From the NCBI GenBank assembly GCA_964036315.1, contig OZ038495.1, positions 25,200,190-25,264,189 on the forward strand: DNA of 64,000 nucleotides. Direction: 5' to 3'. Positions 23,666 through 35,700 of the stretch are shown piece by piece. A program made the position numbers and the translations under genes. Every line of letters starts with the position of its first letter. Position 1 is the stretch's first letter. The notes beneath the pieces are model-generated. The model worked only from the letters and a program-made list of their open reading frames with translations, searched no databases and had not been told where the DNA came from. The DNA is from Acanthosepion esculentum. Its lineage: Eukaryota; Mollusca; Cephalopoda; Sepiida; Sepiidae.

Positions 23666-24837
23666 GTTTCATTTTTGGTTGAGGCTGTTTGTATTCGCTT
23701 ATCAAAAATTCCCGTGGAAAAGTATATGTCTAATTGCCCACCTGCTCTGTCTATTTCATAGGTATCTTGACCAATTTACATTATTAGTACGCCACGATAT
23801 TTGATGAACAAGAGAGTGAGTGAGTAAGAACATAGACAAAATAAATACGAGCTAAGAGTATGGTACAAAGCTACTATATCCATTGACAGGCTTTACAGAT
23901 ACAAGTAATACTGGAAAAGCTACAAACGAACAAGAATATATCAGAAGTAGAGGTGGGAAATAAATAGTCAAACTAAATATATTAAAACATTCTTTGTGTT
24001 TCTGATGTTGCTACAACAAAATTTTGGTGGATCCGTTCACCAGCCTTCTTCTCGTATAAAATAGCAGGAGGGGTAAATTTATTTTAATTTTATAGAACTA
24101 AATTGCGATCAGAAAATGGTCGTTAATATACAAACCGGTTTGATTCAATTCAAGCAACACGTGTCACACAGGAGGTACTATAATCACATACCCTAATAAC
24201 GCAAGTGTTTCTAGTTTATATACGAGGCACTGTGCAATTCTATATCTGATAAGTAAAGAAAATATAAAAACATATAAAAATAGTTAATTAATTGAAATAA
24301 TACATTAGTTGTTACTAAGTAACGGATATTATGTATTAAAGAAATATCTCAAACCTTTCATTATAACGATTACACATAGAGTGACACAGCAAATTTCACT
24401 GATAGGGTAATAAATAAAGAAATGTATAATTTAATATTGATTGCAGGTTCTATTGACCTTGTCCTTAGTCCGCTCCACTGAGATGAGCTGCTTTGTCAGG
24501 GCCGGTGACTTGGGTCTTGGGAAGTTCGCTCCACTCAGGTGACCTTCTTTGTCAAGATGGTAATTGTCAAAACGATTTCTATAACAACCTGCATTTGTCC
24601 TTAACAAAATATCAACTGACAACTGATATCGCTACAAAACGTCTTTTTACGATGGGAAAGGTTTTTATCGTCGTGTCAAATGGCAAATCGTGAATGGTCT
24701 TTATTTTATTATCCTTATTTGAGAAGTTAATACGCCTCTCCTGAACCAGAAGACATCGTCATTGAACCGTAGAAAACCAGTGCCATGTCGCTTGGTCAGA
24801 TACTTTCATTTATGCCATATTGTTTATCTACTCTCTA
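23666..24837. other. No gene; short local duplication at 24470-24560
   Basis: CGCTCCACTGAGATGA...CTTTGTCAGG and CGCTCCACTCAGGTGA...CTTTGTCAAG repeat about 56 bases apart. Otherwise nothing recognised. Confidence 0.45.
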
Positions 24838-25590
24838 TTATTATTATTATTACTATTATAATTATTATTATTATTACTGATTTATTTCCTTTGATTTCTG
24901 GTATATAATCTTTTATTTCTGGGTTCCGACCAGAGACCTAAGGTCAGAAATGGCATCATGACATTTTCCACTGAGCAGTTTTGAAAAAAATCGCACATAT
25001 TTTACATAGATAAATCCCTTCGTAAGGTGTGGGTTGTACTTATGAGTATAATCTTTTGTATTTCTTTAAGGCATGAGCTCCAGGGATTCCTTCAATGACT
25101 CTATTGAATTTTTTTCCAGTCAATCCGAGGGCTCCAACTACAACTGGAATTGTTAATGTCCTCATGCGCCACATTTTTCAGATTTCGTTTTCATGGTCCT
25201 TGTATTTTGATAGTTTTTTGAAGATCTTCAAAGATACATTACAGTCTGCAGGGACTGCCATATCAATAAGGAGGCACATTTTGACTTTGCGGTATCTAAT
25301 CCCGATGTTAGCGAGCCGTTTTGATTGTTCTGTCTGTGTGTATCGTAAAGTCACATAAACATGTCACAAGTCCTATCTCCGTAACCGGGTCTGGGTGGGG
25401 TTCATATCAATTTCTTGCAGTTTCCTTTCCGTAAGTGTTGCAGATTTCCCAGTGACCCACTCTGTCGTGCCGTGTTTTATATTCAGTCGATGCCAATGCC
25501 GCGCAATCTGATACAATATGGTCAATTGTTTCTGGATATTTATCACAGAATCTGCATTTTGGACTAACACCATAAAATCTTCATTTTGGA
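24838..25590 (-). pseudogene. RLE-type LINE, copy D (3' part)
   Basis: Minus-strand copy of the LINE in 2.0-8.0 kb. The (TTA)n at 24838-24880 is its tail; the terminal block antisense to ATTTCCTTTGATTTCTG follows, then the VVVGALGLTG-type end, the [12 protein letters not shown] region (about 25215) and the nuclease linker near 25400-25560, ending inside the zinc-finger region. Frames are broken. The plus ORF at 25095-25358 is its antisense. Confidence 0.7.
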
Positions 25591-25595
25591 CTAAA

Positions 25596-25655
25596 ACTAG
25601 TAGTAGTAGTAGTAGTAGTAGTAGTACTAGTAGTAAAAGCACTAGTAGTAGTATA
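25596..25655 (+). repeat. (AGT)n microsatellite
   Basis: About ten AGT/TAG units with one interruption; it produces the leucine/valine-rich minus-strand frame in this region. Confidence 0.9.
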
Positions 25656-27216
25656 TCATATATTAGATGAAATAAGTACAGTTTTGAAAACTTATTGTCC
25701 CGAACACTTTCCGATATGAGACTGAATGAACAAACATTAGAATATTTTCGAGCCTTTTCTTCTTTGGTCTGAGAAGGTTTCAACACGCTTCATAATATCT
25801 GTATTATTATTTGTACAATCTTTTATTTTATCGATGCTTTTTAACTTCATATTTTATGTGGATATACACTTCGAATCTTAAGTAAAATAAATCGGTAAAA
25901 ATATATGTGAACTACCGATTAAATCTAAAGGTCAATATTCAAATTTAGTGGAATATTGAATGGGAGAAAATTTGAAAACTGGAATATCATTTATTCACGT
26001 TGTGTAGAATTTTGTCTAGAAATGAAAAAAGAAATTTACAGTTTAAAACATTTTAATTCTTTAAATGAAATGGTACATAAAAACTGCCCTAAAGTCATAT
26101 TTACAAAATCCAGTGTTCAAATAATGTTAGACATTCGTCGTCTTTGAGAAATATGACTACGGTGGAAATACGCAAAAAATGTTGTGGAATGTTATGAATG
26201 GTTTAGATGAAATATTTGTATCAAAACATTTTCGTATTTTTGTCGAAATACACATTATGATTCAATCAGTTATTTCTTGCCCCAACATACATTATCGATT
26301 TGATCTTCCAGATTTGACTCAAACTTGAACAAAAAATATCTATTTTAAAGGTAAGTTCTTTCAATAAAGTAATTCCTGTTCATTTCTTATCGCAACAACT
26401 ATAATTAATTCAGTTTTCAGGAAAAGTGCAAGCCATCTATTGACGTCATAACACGTGTGTACTTAAACAATATTAGAAAGTATTTTTAAACAAAATATAT
26501 TTGTATCAATTGATGTTCGGTTTTAGATTTCCGTGAGATGGTTAAAATTGCCGACTCTCAAGTAATAACTAATGCTAATCTTTGAACTAGATATGGAAGA
26601 GCAACCAAACAAACTCTTTTAATTCTGCTTCATTTCTGAATATCAAAATTATTCAGTTTGCAAGTCTTTCTTTTTATTCAGCTTAAGTCATCTTGTTATT
26701 ATTAAAATGGCATCCATACTATTTTCTAAAATACTTTCAGAAAATGGCAACAATTTTGCTTACTAATATTTCAGAAAATGTTTTTTGTTTATTAATTTTA
26801 TTTCATATATTATTTTTCTTTTAATAAATTTTATGATGAATCACCCAAAAGATAATATTTCTATGACCAGTATTTTCGCAAATTCGTCATGCTGAGGAAT
26901 TCAACGGTGTCTGAACTTCTAATTGATGTTCATCCTTTACCCTGGAGAAGAAAAATTGTATAAATTAGTAACAAAAAATCTTTAATAAATATTTAGTCAT
27001 TCAGTACATTTAAAAGGATGCTACATAAATTGATTACAGCGTCTTTTCTTAAATATGTCAGTGTTTATAAAAATATTAAAAGCATCTGTGGTAGAGATTC
27101 GGACCAGACAAGCAGAACAGTGATTAACTGACTCACCTTGCAGGACTATTTGCTAGTCTAGTCAAATCGATATTCATAGAGTGCTCAATTATTGTCGCCC
27201 TGTATCAAACGAAGCA
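25656..27216. other. No gene recognised
   Basis: AT-rich. A TTTATT (minus-strand AATAAA) occurs near 26790, which would fit a 3' end for the candidate exon at 27221-27383, but this motif is common in such DNA. Confidence 0.4.
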
Positions 27217-27220
27217 AAAT

Positions 27221-27383
27221 TTAGTCAATACGCAAGCCTCTATTTCCATGGAAAATGCTACATTTTTTAGTTCCACTAGTACAGTTTTTACAGATAGGAC
27301 GCGCTATACCAGATCCATAAAGTCCAATCTGTTGATCATGTTCACCATAGTCTATGAATATAGAATGCAGCGCAGTACGTAAT
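27221..27383 (-). CDS. Candidate terminal exon of the SLC22-like gene (distal option)
   Basis: On the minus strand a pyrimidine-rich tract (ATCTTTAACGTTGTTTCATT) leads to an AG at 27384-27385. From there one base completes a codon left open by the exon at 36736-36899, and 53 codons follow to a TAA at 27221-27223. The frame would add RRLRTALHSIFIDYGEHDQQ and a cysteine-containing tail (CKNCTSGTKKC). The phase fit is exact, but C-terminal tails of SLC22 proteins are variable, so sequence gives no proof. A competing short option lies at 36358-36406. If real, the copia and Tx1 elements lie inside the last intron. Confidence 0.25.
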
Positions 27384-27485
27384 CTCTTGAATGAAACAAC
27401 GTTAAAGATTAACACTCACGAGCCAGACACTACTGAATCTAACTATATCGCCAATACCACCAGCAGCTGTTCCGTAATTCTTCAG

Positions 27486-28122
27486 TCTTCGATATCAAAG
27501 GCTGGCTGTAATATTTAGCCACCCACCACGAGGGTTACATATGGCACAAGGCCAGGTTTAACGTGGGATTTCTGAGCCCGTAGGCTCGGCCAAAAATATT
27601 GCCTATTGGAACCCGTAAAAATGGATTCAGGGACAGACTACTACCCCGAACGAGACTCTGCCCTTCGGCGAAGCCTCGTCCGGGTTCCTCTCTGTCCGAA
27701 GGCAGAGAGTTCGATTGTTCAGCCATCAAAGGCTGGCTGTAATATTTAGCCATCCCCCCACGAGGGTTACATGTGGCACAAGGCCGAGTTTAACGTGGGT
27801 TTTCCGAGCTCGTAGGCTAAACAATATTCCCTATTGGAAACCGTAAAAACGGGTTCAGGGACAGTTAACCACCCGGAACGAGACTCTGCTCCTCGGCGGA
27901 GCCTCATACGGGTTCCTCTCTGCTCGAAAGCAGAGAGTTCGACTGTTCAGCCATCAAAGACTGGCTGTGCATATTCGGGAAAAACATGGCCGCCTTTATA
28001 CACGTCGTATTGAATATTTTGAGCCTTCTGATTGGTTAACACCTTCTATTGGTGAACTATAAAATGAGTCAGATCATTTGGGCTGGCTCACTAGTACACC
28101 AGGGTACCCAAAAACTCCAACA
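27486..28122 (-). repeat. Copia 3' LTR with internal tandem units
   Basis: Starts at 28122 with TGTTGGAG, right after the polypurine tract, and reads through GGGTACCC, a CCAAT-type element (AACCAATCAG near 28040) and TATAAAGG near 27998. The 5' LTR pieces align to this part. Further on, two extra units of 231 and 228 bp (27493-27723 and 27724-27951) repeat a block that begins at ATCAAAGGCTGGCTGTAAT. Each holds a hairpin (CTCTCTG...CAGAGAG). The LTR's far end is not certain; similarity with the 5' LTR/gag junction runs to about 27450-27486. Confidence 0.7.
27493..27951. repeat. Two tandem units of about 230 bp in the 3' LTR
   Basis: Unit 1 is 27493-27723 and unit 2 is 27724-27951; both begin with ATCAAAGGCTGGCTGTAAT and end with the hairpin-plus-GTTCAGC block. 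A third partial start lies at 27952. The 5' LTR has much shorter relatives of the unit head (near 32595 and 32660), so the array differs between the two LTRs. Confidence 0.85.
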
Positions 28123-28133
28123 CTCCCCATTTT
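28123..28133 (-). promoter_or_regulatory. Polypurine tract of the copia element
   Basis: On the minus strand AAAATGGGGAG abuts the LTR start TGTTGGAG, the usual position for plus-strand DNA priming. Confidence 0.75.
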
Positions 28134-28498
28134 GGGTACATTATGGAATCTTCTTTCAAAATATTAGTAAAGTCAATATTCATATGGAACAAATACTTTA
28201 GTATTCATAAAATATATCTTTTTGTTTTGTAATTAATTTTTTTTTAAATTAATATCCACAAAAATTAGTTATATCATTTTGTCCACTGTTAAGTATTTCA
28301 GGTTAATAAACGTTAATAACAATATTTGGGTTGTGATCACAACAAAAAGTGGATAAAGTTGTTATTTTACCCATAACTGGGACCCATTAAAACAGGCGCT
28401 ATCACTCCTGGTAGGAGTGATTCTGAGAGTCATTCAGAGGAGAATTGGGCTAAAAGTAGGACTATTTACGTTTATACCCCGAAACTAAGGACTCACAT
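28134..28498 (-). other. Copia 3' untranslated region, with a Z-repeat-like fragment
   Basis: Non-coding space between the pol stop and the polypurine tract. At about 28370-28440 it contains TTACCCATAACTGGGACC, like the head of the Z repeat (23480), suggesting either shared ancestry or a small insertion. Confidence 0.45.
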
Positions 28499-30601
28499 TC
28501 ATAGCAAAAACTGACGTCTCTTAAGACAATAACTAATGGATGCAGTTTTACATCCTACCCAGGATTGAACATATTCAATTTGTACTGTTTTCTTTTGTAC
28601 CTGATCCCTAACAAATTGATATTTAATATCAATATGCTTTGATCTTTGATGTATTATTGGATTTTTAGCCAAAGCAATACTGGCCTGATTGTCACAGTAA
28701 ATAGTTATAGGCTCACTTATTATCAGTGTTGTAATTGTTTTTATTAGTAATTTAAGAAAAATAGCCTCTTGTGTTGGTTGCAACAATGCAACATATTCCG
28801 CCTCACATGTTGAAAGTGAAATCATTCCCTGTTTCTTAGATTTCCAGACAATTATTGGATTATCTTTTGCCAATCTAAAGCAATAGCCTGTGATACTCTT
28901 ACGATCTGGTGAATTTACCCAATCAGCATCACAAAATCCTTCCAGTTGTACTGGGTTTTTTGATTGTCGAAATACTAGGCACTGATTCTTAGTTCCCTTT
29001 AAATAACGTAATACTTGCTTAGCTCTTGTTAAATGCACAGTCCTCGGTTTATTTAAGTTTTGAGACAACTTAGTAACCGTATAGCAGATGTCTGGCCTTG
29101 TTGATGTCATGACGTAAATAAGACTTCCAATCAATATTCTGCAATCTTTCTCACACGCTGCTATACAATCTTCATTATTCATAATTGTGTTTACATCCAT
29201 ATCACATGGAGTAGTTCGTGTTTTACAATTTTGCATGCTGAATTTAGATGAAAGTTTTTCGATGTATCTGGATTGATTTATTGTAATAGTGTTGTCCTTA
29301 AATTCGAACTGTATACCAAGAAACCATGATAGTCGACCCATGTCTGTCATTTTAAACCTTATATTTAAGGAACTTTTAATTTTTAATAGAGCAGCTACAC
29401 ATTGTGAAGCAATTAACATATCTTCGACCCAAATAATCAGAATTGCTAATATTTCATTATTAAATATTCTTATGTACAGGCATGGGTCAACTGGGGAGGG
29501 TTCAAAATGTTGTTCAATTAAATAGGAATGTAGTAATTTATTCCACGTTCTACCGCTTTGTTTGAGCCCATATAGTGACTTTTTTAGTTTCCATACATAA
29601 TTATCACCTTTTTCAAAACCTTCTGGCGGTTCTATGTATATTTCATAGTCAATCGGAGCATTTAAATACGCTGCTTTAACATCCATATGGTGTATATCCA
29701 TACCATAATGTGCGGCCATTTGCATTAAAATTCTGATTGTTGTCATGTTTGTTGTTGGACTGAATATTTCTACATAATCTTCCCCGTATATTTGCGAGAA
29801 TCCTTGAGCTACAAAACGAGCCTTATACACTGGCGAGCCATCCTCAGTTCGCTTTATATTGTAAACCCAACGGCCGCCGATAATATTTTTATCATCCAGG
29901 GCCTTTTTCAATTCAAAAGTATCATTTGATACTAGGGATTCCATTTCTTTTTGCATGGGGTCTATCCATCTTTTTGAATTGTCATAATTTATGGCTTCTT
30001 GATAGTTCTTCGGGATACATTGCACTGAATAGCAACAGTCAATGTCACAGATATTACATTGGCCCATTCCAAAATAGTCTGGCTTTCTTCTATTTCTGGT
30101 CGGATAACGCGGAATTTGCCCCTCCTCTTCGGTTGTATCTTCTTTTAACTCAAGGTTTGCGTCTGATTTTTCCTCGTCTATATCATCTGGTATAACACCT
30201 TCCTTTAATTGTGGATTTTGGATTAGTTTTCTATTTATAGGCCCTATCTCATAATTAGGCCATACTAGTTTGTGTTGGACCAGTTCCTCGCAGTTAATGT
30301 TCTTTTCTTCAGGATCCTCCACTTGCTCAAAGGAATCTGTAAATCTGACGCATCTGATTTTACTTATTATTTTACTTTGTGGGTAATAAATCATATAGGC
30401 CGGACTTGTTTTGTCATAGCCAATGAATATATCTCTTTCACTTTTTGGATCTAGTTTTGCCCTGTGGTTGACATATGTGTAGCAAATTGTACCAAAAATA
30501 TGCATACCACTTACGTTGGGTTTGTAGTTCGTATAAGCCTCGTAGGGAGTCTTTTTAATGTTACTATTATATATACGGCTGTATTTAATGCATAGGCCCA
30601 C
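28499..30601 (-). pseudogene. Copia pol: reverse transcriptase and RNase H
   Basis: A 700-codon open frame, uninterrupted but altered. It starts in the integrase tail (GLCIKYSRIYNSNIKKTPYEA), then RT from RWVYNIKRTEDGSPVYKARFVAQGF, with motif A in HMDVKAAYLNAPI, KSLYGLKQSGRTWN, and the position of the YVDDM box reading WVEDML, i.e. the first catalytic aspartate is glutamate and the tyrosine is tryptophan. RNase H keeps GFCDADW, the CEAEYVAL glutamate and IYCDNQASIALAKNP, and ends near HIDIKYQFVRD. The intact length suggests modest age; the changed active site suggests it cannot polymerise. The reading ends at 28499 after an unusual tail. Confidence 0.85.
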
Positions 30602-31207
30602 AGATTTTTGGGTAACTTAGATTCTATTAGCAAACATCTAGCCATTTCGAAAAGAGTCCGCCAACTACGTTCAGCGATTCCGTTCTGGTGCGGGGAATAA
30701 GGACAGGTTTTCTCATGTTTAATGCCTTCATTTATTAGGAGGTTTTCGTAATCATCAGAAGTAAATTCTCCACCATTATTTGTTCTAATTATTTTCACTT
30801 TTCCATAAGGTGAAATATCAGATAAATACATTCTTGTAGCTTGTAGGGTATCAGATTTTTTTTTTCAGAAAATATATCATAAGTCATGAATATTCGTCCA
30901 CAAAGTTTAATACATATGCATAAGTACCTATACCCATTGGTGAAATTGGACCCGCTAAGTCGCCATAAACTCTGAACAAGATATCTGTTGATTTTGGGAT
31001 TTGATCCCTATTTCTATATTTCGTCATTTTCCCTTTAATACATGTGTCACAATGTTGTAAGCCCTTTGGAGATGTAATTTTCATTCCAGTAACGTGTTCT
31101 TGCAATCTTTTAACATCCGAATTATTACAGTGGCCTAATATTTTATGACAAGTCCTTAAGTCGTGGGTGGCTGTTTTCACAGATTTAATACTTTTCAAAT
31201 AATACAA
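30511..31207 (-). pseudogene. Copia integrase, broken
   Basis: Two frames: 31207-30884 with the zinc-binding LRTCHKILGH...CDTCIKGK (H-H-C-C) and the first catalytic D in VYGDLAGP; and 30831-30511 with KIIRTNNGGEFTSDDY and SPHQNGIAERSWRTLFEMAR. The second catalytic aspartate, normally DNGGEF, reads NNGGEF (GAT to AAT). The frames are separated by a run of nine T (plus strand near 30852), a likely slip site, and a further shift joins the pol frame at 30600-30511. The integrase is therefore both shifted and missing a catalytic residue. Confidence 0.85.
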
Positions 31208-31251
31208 GCGTCCATTTTGTTGTATATTAAATTCAGTTCCGTCTGGGTATA

Positions 31252-31712
31252 TTAACTTTGAATTGTCTCGGCGAAAATTAACTTTAACACCAGTTCTCGA
31301 ACCGAGAAAATATTTTGTTTAAATTTAGGGATATATAAAGCCCTTTTTAATAAGCATTTACAAATATTTCCTTTAGTATCTGGTAAATAAATACAGACAT
31401 CGCCTCTTTTTAAAACTAAATTGTTAGTTCTAGTTCCGTCAGTCAACTCTATAAAATGTTTGTCAGTTTCAAAATAGAGGTCAAAATTAATAAATTTTGT
31501 TTCATCTGTAATTACATGATTTGTCGCACCCGTATCGACGAGGTAAGAATTACTATTATTATTATTGTGTATAGTATCCAACTCAAAGGAAAAGGTATAT
31601 GTTTGCTGATTCGAAAAAGCTTTTACATTTTTACAAGAATCACTATGAAAAGGACATTTCGCACGTATATGCCCGACTTTACCACAAAAAAAGCAGATGA
31701 TATTTGATTTTC

Positions 31713-31768
<56 letters not shown>

Positions 31769-32211
31769 CTGCTGCTGTTGTTGTTGTTTTTAGGCACCTT
31801 ATTTTTAATATAATTCCTAATCTGGTAAGTTGGAGGGATTACTTTTCTGAATTTTTTAAATGACGTCCTTAGTTGCATTACGTTTCTTCCTTGATTTGCT
31901 GGGTTGCACATTTTTTCAGTTTCTTCATAACTACGTAATGCGACTTTAAACTCAGTGAAAGTTAGGCTTTTATCTTTTTGAGTAATGACTGTCGTGAATG
32001 GTTTAAATGACGCTGGTAGTCCGTTTAGAACCATGGCTATTAACAGCTCATCTGAAATAGCGTCACCCCATATTTTTAAGGCATTTGTGACATTCTCTGC
32101 CCGTATAATATAATCTGTTACGGATTCATTCTCCCGTCTCCTTAACGCAGTTAGTTCAGTATATAAAGCAATAATTTTAGGCTTACCTTTTGGTAAGTAG
32201 TGTTCACGCAA
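31252..32211 (-). pseudogene. Copia gag and protease
   Basis: Codes for the capsid-type region (MREHYLPKGKPKIIALYTEL, MVLNGLPASFKPF), a long asparagine run of about 18 residues from an AAT/AAC microsatellite, a retroviral-type zinc knuckle CFFCGKVGHIRAKC, and the aspartic protease active site YLVDTGATNHV. The LTR-proximal N-terminus is in another frame at 32559-32341 (FDGNESNYELWETKFLGYLR) after a stop at 32341, so gag is broken at least once. The frame closes at 31252 before the integrase. Confidence 0.85.
31706..31770. repeat. (ATT)n in coding sequence, asparagine run
   Basis: Plus-strand ATT repeats give a minus-strand poly-Asn tract just before the zinc knuckle. An expansion of this size in a linker is probably neutral. 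Confidence 0.9.
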
Positions 32212-32340
32212 TATTTGGAGCGCTCAGTGTCCATTGTCCTTGGCTTCTCGCATTATTAAGGACAAACTTCTGTCATCCAAATATTGTATTAATTCAGTGA
32301 ACACAGTCGCATTTCTTTCCATAAAATCATCATCTTTCTT

Positions 32341-32559
32341 CTAGTCATCTTGGCAAAGGATGATGTAATGAAGTTTTTGTATTCTAAGGTAGCCTAAGAA
32401 TTTCGTTTCCCACAATTCATAGTTGGATTCATTTCCATCAAAATACAGTCGTAATCTGGGCTCATAACCACTGTAATACATGCTTAATGTAGTTTGAATG
32501 TAGCAATCCGACGTAGGAAGTAATTTGTCCAATGTAACAGCACCAATGTCTCGTAGCAC
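32341..32559 (-). pseudogene. Copia gag N-terminal piece
   Basis: The frame contains MYYSGYEPRLRLYFDGNESNYELWETKF, the usual start of copia gag proteins, and ends at a stop at 32341. The first ATG in frame is downstream of the displayed frame start. About 130 bases separate it from the main gag frame. Confidence 0.7.
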
Positions 32560-32796
32560 CTATTCAGGAATTCTTAAGGTCTTCCATATCAGAGGTTGGC
32601 AGTGGATATTTGGAAAGAATAGGAAAACGTAGTTTTGCAGGTCTCCTCATTTGACAGGTTAGCAGTAGATATTCCGAAAAAGAAAACAAAATGGCCACCT
32701 TTATACACATCGGGTCGAATATTTCTAGTTTTCTGATTGGTTAACCTTCTATGGGTGTACTATAAAACGAGTCAGCTCATTTTGGTTTGCTCACTA
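32560..32796 (-). repeat. Copia 5' LTR, larger part
   Basis: Aligns with the 3' LTR over the TATAAAGG box (minus, near 32702), AACCAATCAG (near 32740) and ACTCGTTTTATAGT (near 32770). It stops at CACTAGTA, where the Tx1 LINE begins. The remaining LTR tip is at 36213-36243. The inner boundary with gag is approximate. Confidence 0.7.
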
Positions 32797-35700
32797 GTAT
32801 GTAATGTACTCAAAATAACCTAACATAGCTACCTTGACAGAATGTTAGTTAGAGGAGCCGACGTAGAATTGTTAGATTGTCCCACGTTCCACTGGGTAGG
32901 TTATTCGGATCACAAACATGTTTGTATCCGGGTGGCGTTAGAACATAGGCCTAGAATGGCTGGTTACTGGAAGATCAATCTGTCTTTACTGGACAGGCTG
33001 GACTTCCAGGGGCAGCTAACTAGCTTAATGCAGCGGGGGTTAGTGGGGGCGGTTATCGAGAATAAGTGGTGGGAGAGACTTAAGAGTAGGATTAGGTCTT
33101 TCACCACTGATTTCAGCAAACGGCTCGCCCTAAATAGAGCTAAAAGGTGAAAACGCTTAAGGCTAGTTTTCCCGGGCGGTGGCTGGGGGGTCCCCTAGAG
33201 ATAGCATTACTAGGGAGGCCCTGGATCGTTTGAATAGCGATCACTACATGGGCCAGGTAATTAGACTTAGGTTAAGCAAGATGTCTTCTGAAGCGGTGAG
33301 CATGGGCGCAGATCCGTCCAGGTTCCGATCGTTACATTCGTGAAGTCGAATCCCCGGAGGAGCGTACTCTTCGGTCCACTGACGACATGTGCGAGGCGTT
33401 TCGGCTGCATTTTGAGAGCCGGTTTACCAAGGAGCCTGGTCTTCGTGAGGACGATTTTCGAGGCTATTTGGCTGACTTTCCTCGACTTTCGTCGACTGCA
33501 GCGGCTAGCTGCGAGGGAGAGATTACGGACGGCGAAGTCTACTCGCCATTGAAGAAGGTCGGCAGAGGCAAGTCGCTCGGTCTGGTTGGTTTGCTCTATG
33601 AATTGTGCTTGAGGCTGTCTTGTGCCGATTTTGACAGTTGTGTTCAATAACTGGTTCCCGCAGGGGGCCATCCCCGACCGGTTCACTAGGGGTGTGATCA
33701 CGCTGTTGAAAAAGGGCAAGGGTATTGGGGGGAACTTAGACGATTATAGGCCCATAACTCTGCTAAACACAGTTAAAGATTTGGGCCAAGATCCTGCAGG
33801 AGCGTTTGCAGTCAGTTGCCGAGTCTCAGAGCAACCTGCATCTGATCTGCACGATCATAGAGGGTGTAAAAGACGACGATGAAGCCGCGCTGATCAATTT
33901 GGATCAGTCCAAGGCATTTGATAGGGTTGACCATCGCTACCTTGCTGCTGGCCTGCAGTCCGCCGGATTCGAACCCGACTTCTGCCGCTGGATTAGTCTG
34001 CTGTATTGATCCCCCAGTGAACGGGAAGCTGTCGGGCGCTTTTGCTCTGACTAGGTCGGTTCGTCAGGGTTGCCCACAGTCGCCCCTACTTTATGCTTTG
34101 GCGTTGGAGCCTCACCTTCGCCAGCTGAAGGACTGGGCGTTCAGTCCGGCCCTACGTGGAATAGCCGTTCCTGGAGGAGCTCGAGCCAGGGTTCCTGCGT
34201 ACGCCGATGACATATGTGCGTTCGTGTCGTCCCGCGGCGATATTGAGGCGGTACTGAAGGCGCTTGATCGGTACGAAAAGGTGACAGTGGCCAAGATAAA
34301 CAGCGACAAATCGTCCGGCTTTCGGTTAGGTGCCTGGAAGCGGGTCGATATTCCGGGCCGCTTCGGTTGGTTGGACGGTCCTGTCCGCATTCTTGGAGTG
34401 TGTTTTGGACCCGACCTCCAGCTGGAGAAGAATTGCTCTGAAGTACGAGCAAAGGTCGACGCTGCCGGTCAGATTTGGCGTCGACGGAGGTTGTCCGTGA
34501 AGGGCAGGGCGGAAGTGTGTGCTACATACATTTTCCCTCTTGTTCTTTATTGATTGTCCGTACTTCCTCTCTGTGACGACCACAGGAAGGCGCTCGAGTG
34601 CTTTCTAACCTCCATTTTATGGAGGAGACGCGGGAATCGGGTCGACAGACTAGTCTGTGCACAACGTTCGTGTCATGGGGGCTGGGAATGCCACACTTGG
34701 TTGGCTTTCCTACGCCGCGCATTGACAGGAGATTCGATTATGGCTGGGATTGTTAGGGACGCGTTCCCTTGCCTTACTATCAGTCCTCCCATCTCGCGGG
34801 TTGAGCGCCGTCGTAATGCCCGGGATCAATCGGATTTCCTTCGCGAGTGTCGGTCGGCCTTGTTGGCTGTTCCTCGGTCCAGTGATCTTTCACGGCTTAG
34901 GAATGTCTTCTATCGTCATTTAGCGGAGGGGATGGCGAAGGATCCTCTACGTGAGGAGCTCGACTTGTCGGAGGAGGAGCTCCGCTCTTCCTGGTTTTGG
35001 GCGCCAGCGGCGGATTACCTCAGTAACCCTGAGTTATCGCTTACCTGGCGATTGATTCGGAATCGGCTACCTCTCAATGACAAGGTCTTCATATGGGGCT
35101 TGGCGGATTTGCCAGACTGTGAAGCGGTGTGGCCTTGGTCTAGAAGAAAAGGCTTCGCACGTCTTCTAACTTTGCCCTCGGGTCCGCTCCTTATGGAACC
35201 ATATCGGCGACTTGACGGCTCGTCTCGCTCCCGAAAAGCTTGTGCGCATTGATTGTGCATACGCGTGTGACAATGTGTCGCCCCCGTTATCCGGGGTGAA
35301 ACGGATGGTGTTTCTGACGCTGCTGGTCACGGCTCGAATGGTGATTTGGACGACACGAGAGGAGGAAATCGTGCGAGGCAATCGTCTTTCTCATAGGATC
35401 TGGTCCGATTCTTTGAGCATCAGCTCAAGATGAAGATTAGAACTGTTAGAAAACGATTGCATTCGACAGTCTTCAGCGAAAGGTGGGTGAAAGAGGCGAG
35501 CCTGGTTCGTTTGAACGGGGCTAGCCTTGATTTTCTCTTCTAAGTCAGCCTACGTTACACCGGGTGGTTTCCTGCGGAGCCCTCTCCTTGTTTAGGTTAG
35601 ACAAGCTTCAGTATACCTAGTTAATGTGAGTAAGTGTTGTTTCTGGCCTGTTCCCGGCTATCTCTTTGGTTATGATGCAAGTCAGGATTCCCAACTTTCC

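Noticed and set aside
28060..28072. CTATAAAATG on the plus strand as a promoter
   Set aside because: LTR start, polypurine tract and gene order put the LTR on the minus strand, where TATAAAGG near 27998 is the better box.
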